From: Cavia porcellus | Lineage: Eukaryota > Chordata > Mammalia > Rodentia > Caviidae | Length of the DNA stretch: 64,000 bases | Direction of reading: 5' to 3' | Assembly (NCBI RefSeq): GCF_034190915.1 | Contig: NW_026947501.1 | Location: forward strand, 7,936,001 to 8,000,000 | Part shown: in pieces, positions 8,770 through 20,574 of the stretch | Position numbering within the stretch: position 1 is the stretch's first letter | How the letters are laid out: every line of letters starts with the position of its first letter | Position numbers and translations under genes: made by a program | The notes under the pieces: generated by a model | The model's input: only the letters and a program-made list of their open reading frames with translations | Database searches by the model: none | What the model was told of the DNA's origin: nothing

Positions 8770-11700
8770 GTCAGAAAAACATCACGGGGTGGTGTGAATA
8801 GGAGGGTTTGAATTAGGATAGGCAGTGAGTGTCAATGTAGGATGGAGAAAAGCACCGCGGGGTGGTCAGCCTGGGGAGGTCTGGGAACATTCAGTGGCAA
8901 TGTAGGATAGGTTTCTGAATAACATCGCGGAGTGGTGCGCATTGTATGGGTGTGTAACATTACATTCACTAGTAGGAGTGAGAAAAACATCACGGGGTGG
9001 GTGATTCGAGGGTCTGAATTAGGATAGGCAGTGAGTGGCAAGGTAGGATGGAGAAAAGCACCGCGGGGTGGTCAGCATGTGGAGGCAAGTGAACATGCAG
9101 TGGCAATGTAGGATAGGTTTCTGAAAAACATCGCGGGGTGGTGCGCATTGTATGGGTGTGTAACATTACATTCACTAGTAGGAGTGAGAAAAACATCGCA
9201 GGGTGGTGCGCATTGTATGGGTGTGTAACATTACATTCACTAGTAGGAGTGAGAAAAACATCACGGGGTGGGTGAATCGGAGGGTCTGAATTAGGATAGG
9301 CAGTGAGTGGCAATGTAGGATGGAGAAAAGCACCGCGGGGTGGTCAGCATGGGGAGGTCAGGGAACATGTAGTGGCAATGTAGGATAGGTTTCTGAAAAA
9401 CATCGCGGGGTGGTGCGCATTGTATGGGTGTGTAACATTACATTCACTAGTAGGAGTGAGAAAAACATCACGGGGTGGTGTGAATCGGAGGGTCTGAATT
9501 AGGATAGGCAGTGAGTGACAATGTAGGTTGGAGAAAAGCACCGTGGGGTGGTCAGCATGGTGAGGTCAGGGAACATGCAGTGGCAATGTAGGATAGGTTT
9601 CTGAAAAACATCGCCAAGTTGTGCCCATTGTATGGGTGTGTAACATTACATTCACTAGAAGGAGTGAGAAAAACATCATGGGGTGGTGTGAATCGGAGGG
9701 TCTGAATTAGGATAGGCAGTGAGTGGAAATGTAGGATGGAGAAAAGCACCGCGGGGTGGTCAGCATGTGGAGGTCAGGGAACATGCAGTGTCAATATAGG
9801 ATAGGTTTCTGAAAAACATCGCGGGGTGTTGCGCATTGTATGGGTGTGTAACATTACATTCACTAGTAGGAGTGAGAAAAACATCGTGGGGTGGTGCGCA
9901 TTGTATGGGTTTGTTACATTATATTCACTAGTAGGAGTGAGAAAAACATCACGGGGTGGTGTGAATCGGAGGGACTGAAATAGGATAGGCAGTGAGTGCC
10001 AATGTAGGATGGCGAAAAGCACCGCGGCGTGGTCAGCATGGGAAGGACAGGGAACATGCAGTGGCAATGTAGGATAGGTTTCTGAAAAACATCGCGGGGT
10101 GGTTCGTATTGTATGGGTGTGTAACATTGTATTCACTAGTAGGAGTGAGAAAAACATCACTGGGTGGTGCGCATTGTATTGGTGTGTAACATTAAATTCA
10201 CTAGTAGGAGTGAGAAAAACATCACGGGGTGGTGTGAATCGGAGGGTCTGAATTAGGTTAGGCAGTGATTGGCAATGTAGGGTGGAGAAAAGCACCGCGG
10301 TGTGGTCAGCATGGGGAGGTCAGGGAACATGCAGTGGCAATGTAGGATAGGTTTCTGAAAAACATCGCGGGGTGGTGCGCATTGTATGGTTGTGTAACAT
10401 TACATTCACTAGTAGGAGTGAGAAAACATCACGGGGTGGTGTGAATAGGAGGGTTTGAATTAGGATAGGCAGTGAGTGTCAATGTAGGATGGAGAAAAGG
10501 ACCGCGGGGTGGTCAGCCTGGGGAGGTCTGGGAACATTCAGTGGCAATGTAGGGTAGGTTTCTGAAAAACATCGCGGAGTGGTGCGCATTGTATGGGTGT
10601 GTAACATTACATTCACTGGTAGGAGTGAGAAAAACATCACGGGGTGGGTGATTCGGAGGGTCTGAATTAGGATAGGCAGTGAGTGGCAAGGTAGGATGGA
10701 GAAAAGCACCGCGGGGTGGTCAGCATGTGGAGGCAAGTGAACATGCAGTGGCAATGTAGGATAGGTTTCTGAAAAACATCGCGGGGTGGTGCGCAGTGTA
10801 TGGGTGTGTAACATTACATTCACAAGTTGGAGTCAGAAAAACATCACGGGGTGGTGTAAATCGGAGGGTCTGAATTAGGATAGGCAGTGAGTGGAAATGT
10901 AGGATGGAGAAAAGCAGTGCGGGGTGGTCAGCATGGGGAGGGCAGGGAACATGTAGTGGCAATGTAGGATAGGTTTCTGAAAAACATCGCGGGCTGGTGC
11001 GCATTGTATGGGTGTGTAACATTACATTCACTAGTAGGAGTGAGAAAAACATCACGGGGTGGTGTGAATCGGAGGGTCTGAATTAGGATAGGCAGTGAGT
11101 GGCAATGTAGGTTGGAGAAAAGCACCGTGGGGTGGTCAGCATGGTGAGGTCAGGGAACATGCAGTGGCAATGTAGGATAGGTTTCTGAAAAACATCGCCA
11201 AGTTGTGCCCATTGTATGGGTGTGTAACATTACATTCACTAGTAGGAGTGAGAAAAACATCACGGGGTGGTGCGAATCGGAGGCTCTGAATTAGGATAGG
11301 CAGTGAGTGGCAATGTAGGATGGAGAAAAGCACCGCGGGGTGGTCAGCATGTGGAGGTCAGGGAACATGCAGTGGCAATATAGGATAGGGTTCTGAAAAA
11401 CATCGCGGGGTGGTGCGCATTGTATGGGTGTGTAACATTACATTCACTAGTAGGAGTGAGAAAAACATCGTGGGGTGGTGCGCATTGTATGGGTTTGTTA
11501 CATTACATTCACTAGTAGGAGTGAGAAAAACATCACGGTGTGGTGTGAATCATAGGGTCTGAATTAGGATAGGCAGTGAGTGGTAATATAGGATGGAGAA
11601 AAGCACCGCGGGGTAGTCAGCCTGGGGAGGTCTGGGAACATTCAGTGGCAATGTAGGATAGGTTTCTGAAAAACATCGTGGAGTGGTGCGCATTGTATGG

Positions 11701-13260
11701 GTGTGTAACATTACATTCACTAGTAGGAGTGAGAAAAACATCACGGGGTGGGTGATTCGGAGGGTCTGAATTAGGATAGGCAGTGAGTGGCAAGGTAGGA
11801 TGGAGAAAAGCACCGCGGGGTGGTCAGCATGTGGAGGCCAGTGAACATGCAGTGGCAATGTATGATAGGTTTCTGAAAAACATCGCGGGGTGTTGCGCAT
11901 TGTATGGGTGTGTAACATTACATTCATTAGTAGGAGTGAGAAAAACATCGCGGGGTGGTGCGAATTGTATGGGTGTGTAACATTACATTCACTAGTAGGA
12001 GTGAGAAAAACATCACGGGGTGGGTGAATCGGAGGGTCTGAATTATGATAGGCAGTGAGTGGCAATGTAGGATGGAGAAAAGCACCGCGGGGTGGTCAGC
12101 ATGGGGAGGTCAGGGAACACGCAGTTGCAATGTAGGATAAGTTTCTGAAATACATCGCAGGGTGGTGCGCATTGTATGGGTGTGTAACATTACATTCACA
12201 AGTTGGAGTCAGAAAAACATCACGGGGTGGTGTGAATCGGAGGGTCTGAATTAGGATAGGCAGTGATTGGAAATGTAAGATGGAGAAAAGCACTGCGGGG
12301 TGGTAAGCATGGGGAGGTCAGGGAACATGTAGTGGCAATGTAGGATAGGTTTCTGAAAAACATCGCGGGGTGGTGCGCATTGTATGGGTGTGTAACATTG
12401 CATTCACTAGCAGGAGTGAGAAAAACATCACGGGGTGGTGTGAATCATAGGGTCTGAATTAGGATAGGCAGTGAGTGGCAATGTAGGTTGGAGAAAAGCA
12501 CCGTGGGGTGGTCAGCATGGTGAGGTCAGGGAACATGCAGTGGCAATGTAGGATAGGTTTCTGAAAAACATCGCCAAGTGGTGCCCATTGTATGGGTGTG
12601 TAACATTACATTCACTAGTAGGAGTGAGAAAAACATCACGGGGTGGTGTGAATCGGAGGGTCTGAATTAGGATAGGCAGTGAGTGGCAATGTAGGATGGA
12701 GAAAAGCACCGCGGGGTGGTCAGCATGTGGAGGTCAGGGAACATGCAGTGGCAATATAGGATAGGTTTCTGAAAAAACAGCGCGGGGTGGTGCGCATTGT
12801 ATGGGTGTGTAACATTACATTCACTAGTAGGAGTGAGAAAAACATCGTGGGGTGGTGCGCATTGTATGGGTTTGTTACATTACATTCACTAGTAGGAGTG
12901 AGAAAAACATCACGGGGTGGTGTGAATCGGAGGGACTGAAATAGGATAGGCAGTGAGTGGCAATGTAGGATGGCGAAAAGCACCGCGGCGTGGTCAGCAT
13001 GGGAAGGACAGGGAACATGCAGTGGCAATATAGGATAGGTTTCTGAAAAACATCGCGGGGTGGTTCGCATTGTATAGGTGTGTAACATTGTATTCACTAG
13101 TAGGAGTGAGAAAAATATCACTGGGTGGTGCGCATTGTATGGGTGTGTAACATTAAATTCAGTAGTAGGAGTGAGAAAAACATCACGGGGTGGTGTGAAT
13201 CGGAGGGTCTGAATTAGGTTAGGCAGTGATTGGCAATGTAGGGTGGAGAAAAGCACCGCG
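8770..13260 (+). repeat. Mosaic higher-order domain of partially matching ~1.4-1.65-kb blocks
   Basis: About 8,770-9,950 matches about 10,420-11,530 at offsets of 1,647 falling to 1,584, an internal difference close to one A subunit. About 10,900-11,530 matches about 12,280-12,910 at offset 1,376. About 9,780-10,310 matches about 12,720-13,260 at offset 2,946. Shared rare states include CATCGCCAAGT with GTGCCCATTG (near 9,612, 11,194 and 12,572), GTATGGGTTTGTTAC, and the GGATGGCGAAAAGCACCGCG / GGGAAGGACAGG type of C. Unequal offsets indicate repeated unequal exchange. Confidence 0.7.
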
Positions 13261-13489
13261 GTGTGGTCAGCATGGGGAGGTCAGGGAACATGCAGTGGCA
13301 ATGTAGGATAGGTTTCTGAAAAACATCGCGGGGTGGTGTGCATTGTATGGGTGTGTAACATTACATTCACTAGTAGGAGTGAGAAAAAACATCACTGGGT
13401 GGTGTCAATCGGAGGGTCTACATTAGGATAGGCAGTGAGTGGCAATGTAGGATGGAGAAAAGCACCGCGGGGTGGACAGCATGGCGAGG

Positions 13490-14450
13490 TAGGGAACATG
13501 CAGTGGCAATGTAGGATAGGTTTCTGAAAAACATCGCGGGGTGGTGCGTATTGTATGGGTGTGTAACATTACGTTCACTAGTAGGAGTGAGAAATACATC
13601 GTGGGGTGGTGCGCATTGTATGGGTGTGTAACATTACATTCACTAGTAGGAGTGAGAAAAACATCACGGGGTGGTGTGAATCGGAGGGACTGAAATAGGA
13701 TAGGCAGTGAGTGGCAATGTAGGATGGAGAAAAGCACCGCGGGGTGGTCAGCATGTGGAGGTCAGGGAACATTCAGTGGCAATATAGGATAGGTTTCTGA
13801 AAAACATCGCCAAGTGGTGCCCATTGTATGGGTGTGTAACATTACATTCACTAGTAGGAGTGAGAAAAACATCACGGGGTGGTGTGAATCGGAGGGTCTG
13901 AATTAGGATAGGCAGTGAGTGGCAATGTAGGATGGAGAAAAGCACCGCGGGGTGGTCAGCATGTGGAGGTCAGGGAACATGCAGTGGCAATATAGGATAG
14001 GTTTCTGAAAAACATCGCGGGGTGGTGCGCATTGTATGGGTGTGTAACATTACATTCACTAGTAGGAGTGAGAAAAACATCGTGGGGTGGTGCGCATTGT
14101 ATGGGTGTGTAACATTACATTCACTAGTAGGAGTGAGAAAAACATCACGGGGTGGTGTGAATCGGAGGGACTGAAATAGGATAGGCAGTGAGTGGCAATG
14201 TAGGATGGAGAAAAGCACCGCGGGGTGGTCAGCATGTGGAGGTCAGGGAACATTCAGTGGCAATATAGGATACGTTTCTGAAAAACATCGCCAAGTGGTG
14301 CCCATTGTATGGGTGTGTAACATTACATTCACTAGTAGGAGTGAGAAAAACATCACGGGGTGGTGTGAATCAGAGGGTCTGAATTAGGATAGGCAGTGAG
14401 TGGCAATGTAGGATGGAGAAAAGCCCCGCGGGGTGGTCAGCATGGGGAGG
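13490..14450 (+). repeat. Tandem duplication of a 481-bp dimer (208 + 273)
   Basis: The combination of a two-A unit and a one-A unit carrying GCCAAGTGGTGCCCATTG is present twice at an offset of 481 bp (ATTCAGTGGC at 13,771 and 14,252). A third related copy lies near 16,520-16,940 as part of the 2,550-bp duplication. This dimer appears to be the smallest higher-order unit in the central domain. Confidence 0.75.
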
Positions 14451-16519
14451 TCAGGGAACATGCAGTGGCAATGTAGGATAGGTTTCTGAAAAACATCGCG
14501 GGGTGGTGCGCATTGTATGGGTGTGTGTTACATTACATTCACTAGTAGGAGTGAGAAAAACATCACGGGGTGGTGCGCATTGTATGGGTGTGTAACATTA
14601 AATTCACTAGTAGGAGTGAGAAAAACATCACGGGGTGGTGTGAATCGGAGGGTCTGAATTAGGTTAGGCAGTGATTGGCAATGTAGGGTGGAGAAAAGCA
14701 CCGCGGTGTGGTCAGCATGGGGAGGTCAGGGAACATGCAGTGGCAATGTAGGATAGGTTTCTGAAAAACATCACGGGGTGGTGCGCATTGTATGGGTGTG
14801 TAACATTATATTCACTAGTAGGAGTGAGAAAAACATCGTGGGGTGGTGCGCATTGTATGGGTGTGTAACATTACATTCACAAGTAGGAGTGAGAAAAACA
14901 TCACGGGATGGTGTGAATCGGAGGGTCTGAATTAGGATAGGCAGTGAGTGGCAATGTAGGATGGAGAAAAGCACCGCGTGGTGGTCAGCATCGGGAGGTC
15001 AGGGAACATGCAGTGGCAATGTATTATATGTTTCTGAGAAAACATCGCGGGGTGGTGTGCATTGTATGGGTGTGTAACATTACATTCACTAGTAAGAGTG
15101 AGAAAAAAACATCACGGGGTGGTGCACATTTTACGGGTGTGTAACATTAAATTCACTAGTAGGAGTGAGAAAAACATCACGGGGTGGTGTGAATCGGAGG
15201 GTCTGAATTAGGATAGGCAGTGAGTGGCAATATAGGATGGAGAAAAGCACCACGTCGTGGTCACCTTGGAGAGGTCAGGGAACATGCAGTGGCAATGTAG
15301 GATAGGTTTCTGCAAAACATCGTGGGGTGGTGCGCATTGTATGGGTGTGTTACATTACATTCACTAGTAGGAGTGAGAAAAACATCACGGGGTGGTGTGA
15401 ATCGGAGGGTCTCAATTAGGATAGGCAGTGAGTGGCAATGTAGGATGGAGAAAAGCACCGCGAGGTGCTCAGCATGGGGAGGTCAGGGAACATGCAGTGG
15501 CAATGTAGGATAGGTTTCTGAAAAACATCGCGGGTTGGTGCGCATTGTATGGGTGTGTGTTACATTACATTCACTAGTAGGAGTGAGAAAAACATCACGG
15601 GGTGGTGCGCATTGTATGGGTGTGTGTTACATTACATTCACTAATAGGAGTGAGAAAAACATCACGGGGTGGTGTGAATCGGAGGGTCTGAATTAGGATA
15701 GGCAGTGAGTGGCAATGTAGGATGGATAAAAGCAATGAGGGGTGGTCAGCATGGGGATGTCACGGAACATGCAGTGGAAATGTAGGATAGGTTTCTGAAA
15801 AACATCGCGGGGTGGTGTGCATTGTATGGGTGTGTGTTACATTACATTCACTAGTAGGAGTGAGAAAAACATCACGGGGTGGTGCGCATTGTATGGGTGT
15901 GTGTTACATTACATTCACTAGTAGGAGTGAGAAAAACATCACGGGGTGGTGCGCATTGTATGGGTGTGTGTTACATTACATTCACTAGTAGGAGTGAGAA
16001 AAACATCACGGGGTGGTGTGAATCGGAGGGTCTGAATTAGGGTAGGCAGTGAGTGGCAATGTAGGATGGATAAAAGCAATGAGGGGTGGTCAGCATGGGG
16101 AGGTCAGGGAACATTCAGTGACAATGTAGGATAGGTTTTTGAAAAACCTCGCGGAGTGGTGCGCATTGTATGGGTGAGTAACATTACATTCACTAGTAGG
16201 AGTGAGAAAAACATCACGGGATGGTGTGAATCGGAGGGTCTGAATAAGGATAGGCAGTGAGTGGCAATGTAGGATGGAGAAAAGCACCGGGGGTGGTCAG
16301 CATGGGGAGGTCAAGGAACATGCAGTGGCAATGTAGGATAGGTTTCTGAAAAACATCGTGGGGTGGTGCGCATTGTATGGGTGTGTTACATTACATTCAC
16401 TAATAGGAGTGAGAAAAAACATTATGGGGTGGTGTCAATCGGAGGGTCTACATTAGGATAGGCAGTGAGTGGCAATGTAGGATGGAGAAAAGCACCGCGG
16501 GGTGGACAGCATGGCGAGG
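13970..16519 (+). repeat. Higher-order repeat 2,550 bp, copy 1
   Basis: From about 14,200 to 16,510 the sequence recurs almost base for base 2,550 bp later. Examples are the GTATTATATG marker (15,021 and 17,571), GATAAAAGCAATGAGG (near 15,725 and 18,275), and the CATTATGGGG type B (near 16,420 and 18,970). The first ~230 bp match less well, so the true left junction may be nearer 14,200. The block contains the A-expanded segment at 15,520-16,140. Confidence 0.85.
15520..16140 (+). repeat. Local expansion of subunit A (67-bp GTGTGTGTTAC form)
   Basis: A 277-bp unit (15,520-15,796: A 65 bp, A 67 bp, B, C) is followed by a 344-bp unit (15,797-16,140: A 65 bp, A 67 bp, A 67 bp, B, C). All these A copies carry GTGTGTGTTACATTAC in place of GTGTGTAACATTAC, and the second and third are nearly identical. 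The segment recurs at 18,070-18,690, 21,175-21,795 and 25,721-26,341 as part of the HORs. Confidence 0.9.
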
Positions 16520-19069
16520 TCAGGGAACATGCAGTGGCAATGTAGGATAGGTTTCTGAAAAACATCGCGGGGTGGTGCGTATTGTATGGGTGTGTAACAT
16601 TACGTTCACTAGTAGGAGTGAGAAAAACATCGTGGGGTGGTGCGCATTGTATGGGTGTGTAACATTACATTCACTAGTAGGAGTGAGAAAAACATCACGG
16701 GGTGGTGTGAATCGGAGGGACTGAAATAGGATAGGCAGTGAGTGGCAATGTAGGATGGAGAAAAGCACCGCGGGGTGGTCAGCATGTGGAGGTCAGGGAA
16801 CATTCAGTGGCAATATAGGATACTTTTCTGAAAAACATCGCCAAGTGGTGCCCATTGTATGGGTGTGTAACATTACATTCACTAGTAGGAGTGAGAAAAA
16901 CATCACGGGGTGGTGTGAATCGGAGGGTCTGAATTAGGATAGGCAGTGAGTGGCAATGTAGGATGGAGAAAAGCCCCGCGGGGTGGTCAGCATGGGGAGG
17001 TCAGGGAACATGCAGTGGCAATGTAGGATAGGTTTCTGAAAAACATCGCGGGGTGGTGCGCAATGTATGGGTGTGTGTTACATTACATTCACTAGTAGGA
17101 GTGAGAAAAACATCACGGGGTGGTGCGCATTGTATGGGTGTGTAACATTAAATTCACTAGTAGGAGTGAGAAAAACATCACGGGGTGGTGTGAATCGGAG
17201 GGTCTGAATTAGGTTAGGCAGTGATTGGCAATGTAGGGTGGAGAAAAGCACCGCGGTGTGGTCAGAATGGGGAGGTCAGGGAACATGCAGTGGCAATGTA
17301 GGATAGGTTTCTGAAAAACATCACGTGGTGGTGCGCATTGTATGGGTGTGTAACATTATATTCACTAGTAGGAGTGAGAAAAACATCGTGGGGTGGTGCG
17401 CATTGTATGGGTGTGTAACATTACATTCACAAGTAGGAGTGAGAAAAACATCACGGGATGGTGTGAATCGGAGGGTCTGAATTAGGATAGGCAGTGAGTG
17501 GCAATGTAGGATGGAGAAAAGCACCGCGTGGTGGTCAGCATCGGGAGGTCAGGGAACATGCAGTGGCAATGTATTATATGTTTCTGAGAAAACATCGCGG
17601 GGTGGTGTGCATTGTATGGGTGTGTAACATTACATTCACTAGTAAGAGTGAGAAAAAAACATCACGGGGTGGTGCACATTTTACGGGTGTGTAACATTAA
17701 ATTCACTAGTAGGAGTGAGAAAAACATCACGGGGTGGTGTGAATCGGAGGGTCTGAATTAGGATAGGCAGTGAGTGGCAATATAGGATGGAGAAAAGCAC
17801 CACATCGTGGTCACCTTGGAGAGGTCAGGGAACATGCAGTGGCAATGTAGGATAGGTTTCTGCAAAACATCGTGGGGTGGTGCGCATTGTATGGGTGTGT
17901 TACATTACATTCACTAGTAGGAGTGAGAAAAACATCACGGGGTGGTGTGAATCGGAGGGTCTCAATTAGGATAGGCAGTGAGTGGCAATGTAGGATGGAG
18001 AAAAGCACCGCGGGGTGCTCAGCATGGGGAGGTCAGGGAACATGCAGTGGCAATGTAGGATAGGTTTCTGAAAAACATCGCGGGGTGGTGCGCATTGTAT
18101 GGGTGTGTGTTACATTACATTCACTAGTAGGAGTGAGAAAAACATCACGGGGTGGTGCGCATTGTATGGGTGTGTGTTACATTACATTCACTAGTAGGAG
18201 TGAGAAAAACATCACGGGGTGGTGTGAATCGGAGGGTCTGAATTAGGATAGGCAGTGAGTGGCAATGTAGGATGGATAAAAGCAATGAGGGGTGGTCAGC
18301 ATGGGGATGTCACGGAACATGCAGTGGAAATGTAGGATAGGTTTCTGAAAAACATCGCGGGGTGGTGTGCATTGTATGGGTGTGTGTTACATTACATTCA
18401 CTAGTAGGAGTGAGAAAAACATCACGGGGTGGTGCGCATTGTATGGGTGTGTGTTACATTACATTCACTAGTAGGAGTGAGAAAAACATCACGGGGTGGT
18501 GCGCATTGTATGGGTGTGTGTTACATTACATTCACTAGTAGGAGTGAGAAAAACATCACGGGGTGGTGTGAATCGGAGGGGCTGAATTAGGGTAGGCAGT
18601 GAGTGGCAATGTAGGATGGATAAAAGCAATGAGGGGTGGTCAGCATGGGGAGGTCAGGGAACATTCAGTGACAATGTAGGATAGGTTTTTGAAAAACCTC
18701 GCGGAGTGGTGCGCATTGTATGGGTGAGTAACATTACATTCACTAGTAGGAGTGAGAAAAACATCACGGGATGGTGTGAATCGGAGGGTCTGAATAAGGA
18801 TAGGCAGTGAGTGGCAATGTAGGATGGAGAAAAGCACCGGGGGTGGTCAGCATGGGGAGGTCAAGGAACATGCAGTGGCAATGTAGGATAGGTTTCTGAA
18901 AAACATCGTGGGGTGGTGCGCATTGTATGGGTGTGTTACATTACATTCACTAATAGGAGTGAGAAAAAACATTATGGGGTGGTGTCAATCGGAGGGTCTA
19001 CATTAGGATAGGCAGTGAGTGGCAATGTAGGATGGAGAAAAGCACCGCGGGGTGGACAGCATGGAGAGG
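16520..19069 (+). repeat. Higher-order repeat 2,550 bp, copy 2
   Basis: This is the tandem partner of 13,970-16,519. Differences seen are few, for example GATACTTTTC for GATACGTTTC near 16,820, CACCACATCGTGG for CACCACGTCGTGG near 17,800, and GGGGCTGAATT for GGGTCTGAATT near 18,580. The block overlaps copy 1 of the 3,105-bp HOR (from about 17,470), so the two HOR registers are nested: the 2,550-bp duplication and the 3,105-bp amplification share sequence. Confidence 0.85.
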
Positions 19070-20574
19070 TCAGGGAACATGCAGTGGCAATGTAGGATAG
19101 GTTTCTGAAAAACATCGTGGGGTGGTGCGCATTGTATGGGTGTGTAACATTACATTCACTAGTAGGAGTGAGAAAAACATCACGGGGTGGTGTGAATCGG
19201 AGGGACTGAAATAGGATAGGCATTGAGTGGAAATATAGGATGGAGAAAAGCACCGCGGGGTGGTCAGCATGTGGAGGTCAGGGAACATTCAGGGTCAATG
19301 TAGGATAGGTTTCTGAAAAACATCGCGGAGTGGTGCGTATTGTATGGGTGTGTAACATTACATTCACTAGTAGGAGTGAGAAAAACATCGTGGGGTGGTG
19401 CGCATTGTATGGGTGTGTAACATTGCATTCACTAGTAGGAGTTAGAAAAACATCATGGGGTGGTGTGAATCGGAGGGACTGAAATAGGATAGGCAGTGAG
19501 TGGCAATGTAGGATGGAGAAAAGCACCGTGGGGTGGTCAGCATGTGGAGGTCAGTGAACATTCAGTGGCAATATAGGATAGGTTTCTGAAAAACATCGCG
19601 GAGTGGTGCGCATTGTATGGGTGTGTAACATTACATTCACTAGTAGGAGTGAGAAAAACATCACGGGGTGGGTGATTCGGAGGGTCTGAATTAGGTTAGG
19701 CAGTGAGTGGCAATGTAGCATGGAGAAAACCACCGCGGGGTGGTCAGCATGGGGGTGTCAGGGAACATGCAGTTGCAATGTAGGATAGGTTTCTGAAAAA
19801 CATCGCGGGGTGGTGCGCATTGTATAGGTGTGTAACATTACATTCACTAGTTGGAGTCAGAAAAACATCACGGGGTGGTGTGAATACGAGGGTTTGAAGT
19901 AGGATAGACAGTGAGTGTCAATGTAGGATGGAGAAAAGCACCGCGGGGTGGACAGCCTGGGGAGGTCTGGGAAAATTCAGTGGCAATGTAGGATAGGTTT
20001 CTGTAAAACATCGCGGAGTGGTGCGCATTGTATGGGTGTGTAACATTACATTCACTAGTAGGAGTGAGAAAAACATCACGGGGTGGGTGATTCGGAGGGT
20101 CTGAATTAGCATAGGCAGTGAGTGGCAAGGTAGGATGGAGAAAAGCACCGCGAGGTGGTCTGCATGTGGAGGCAAGTGAACATGCAGTGGCAATGTAGGA
20201 TAGGTTTCTGAAAAACATCGCGGGGTGGTGCGCATTGTATGGGTGTGTAACATTATATTCACTAGTAGGAGTGAGAAAAACATCGTGGGGTGGTGCGCAT
20301 TGTATGTGTGTGTAACATTACATTCACTAGTAGGAGTGAGAAAAACATCACGGGGTGGTGTGAATCGGACGCACTGAAATAGGATAGGCAGTGAGTGGCA
20401 ATGTAGGATGGAGAAAAGCACCGTGGGGTGGTCAGCATGGGGACTTCAGGGAACATGCAGTGGCAATGTAGGATAGGTTTCTGAAATACATCGCAGGGTG
20501 GTGCCCATTGTATGGGTGTGTAACATTACATTCACTAGTAGGAGTGAGAAATACATCACGGGGTGGTGTGAATC
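17470..20574 (+). repeat. Higher-order repeat 3,105 bp, copy 1
   Basis: The stretch recurs at +3,105 (from about 20,575) and again at about +7,651 (from about 25,121). Markers include GTATTATATG at 17,571, 20,676 and 25,222, and the A-expanded segments starting at 18,070, 21,175 and 25,721. The copies differ at only scattered bases by eye. One example is CATGGGGGTGTCAGG near 19,748, where the other copies have CATGGGGGGGTCAGG. Confidence 0.88.

Noticed and set aside
12720..13256. Open frames of 160-178 codons on the minus strand (also near 9,774, 11,550, 30,182, 58,215 and 63,107)
   Set aside because: Same explanation: low C on the + strand removes many stops on the minus strand, and the frames are translations of repeats. 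The recurrent 65-codon frame starts at GTG (for example at 4,303-4,305) and ends at the TGA opposite GGTCA in the next C subunit.
14944..15144. Recurrent + strand open frames of 60-104 codons
   Set aside because: They recur at every copy of the same HOR with satellite content only, and are broken by TAA, TAG or TGA in the conserved GTGTAACATT and ACTAGTAGG segments. No coding evidence.
16036..16045. Telomere-like TTAGGG in GAATTAGGGTAGGC (also near 18,587, 21,693 and 26,238)
   Set aside because: Only a single hexamer arises, from one base change in the normal GAATTAGGATAGGC of subunit B, and it is copied by the HOR. There is no tandem hexamer run.
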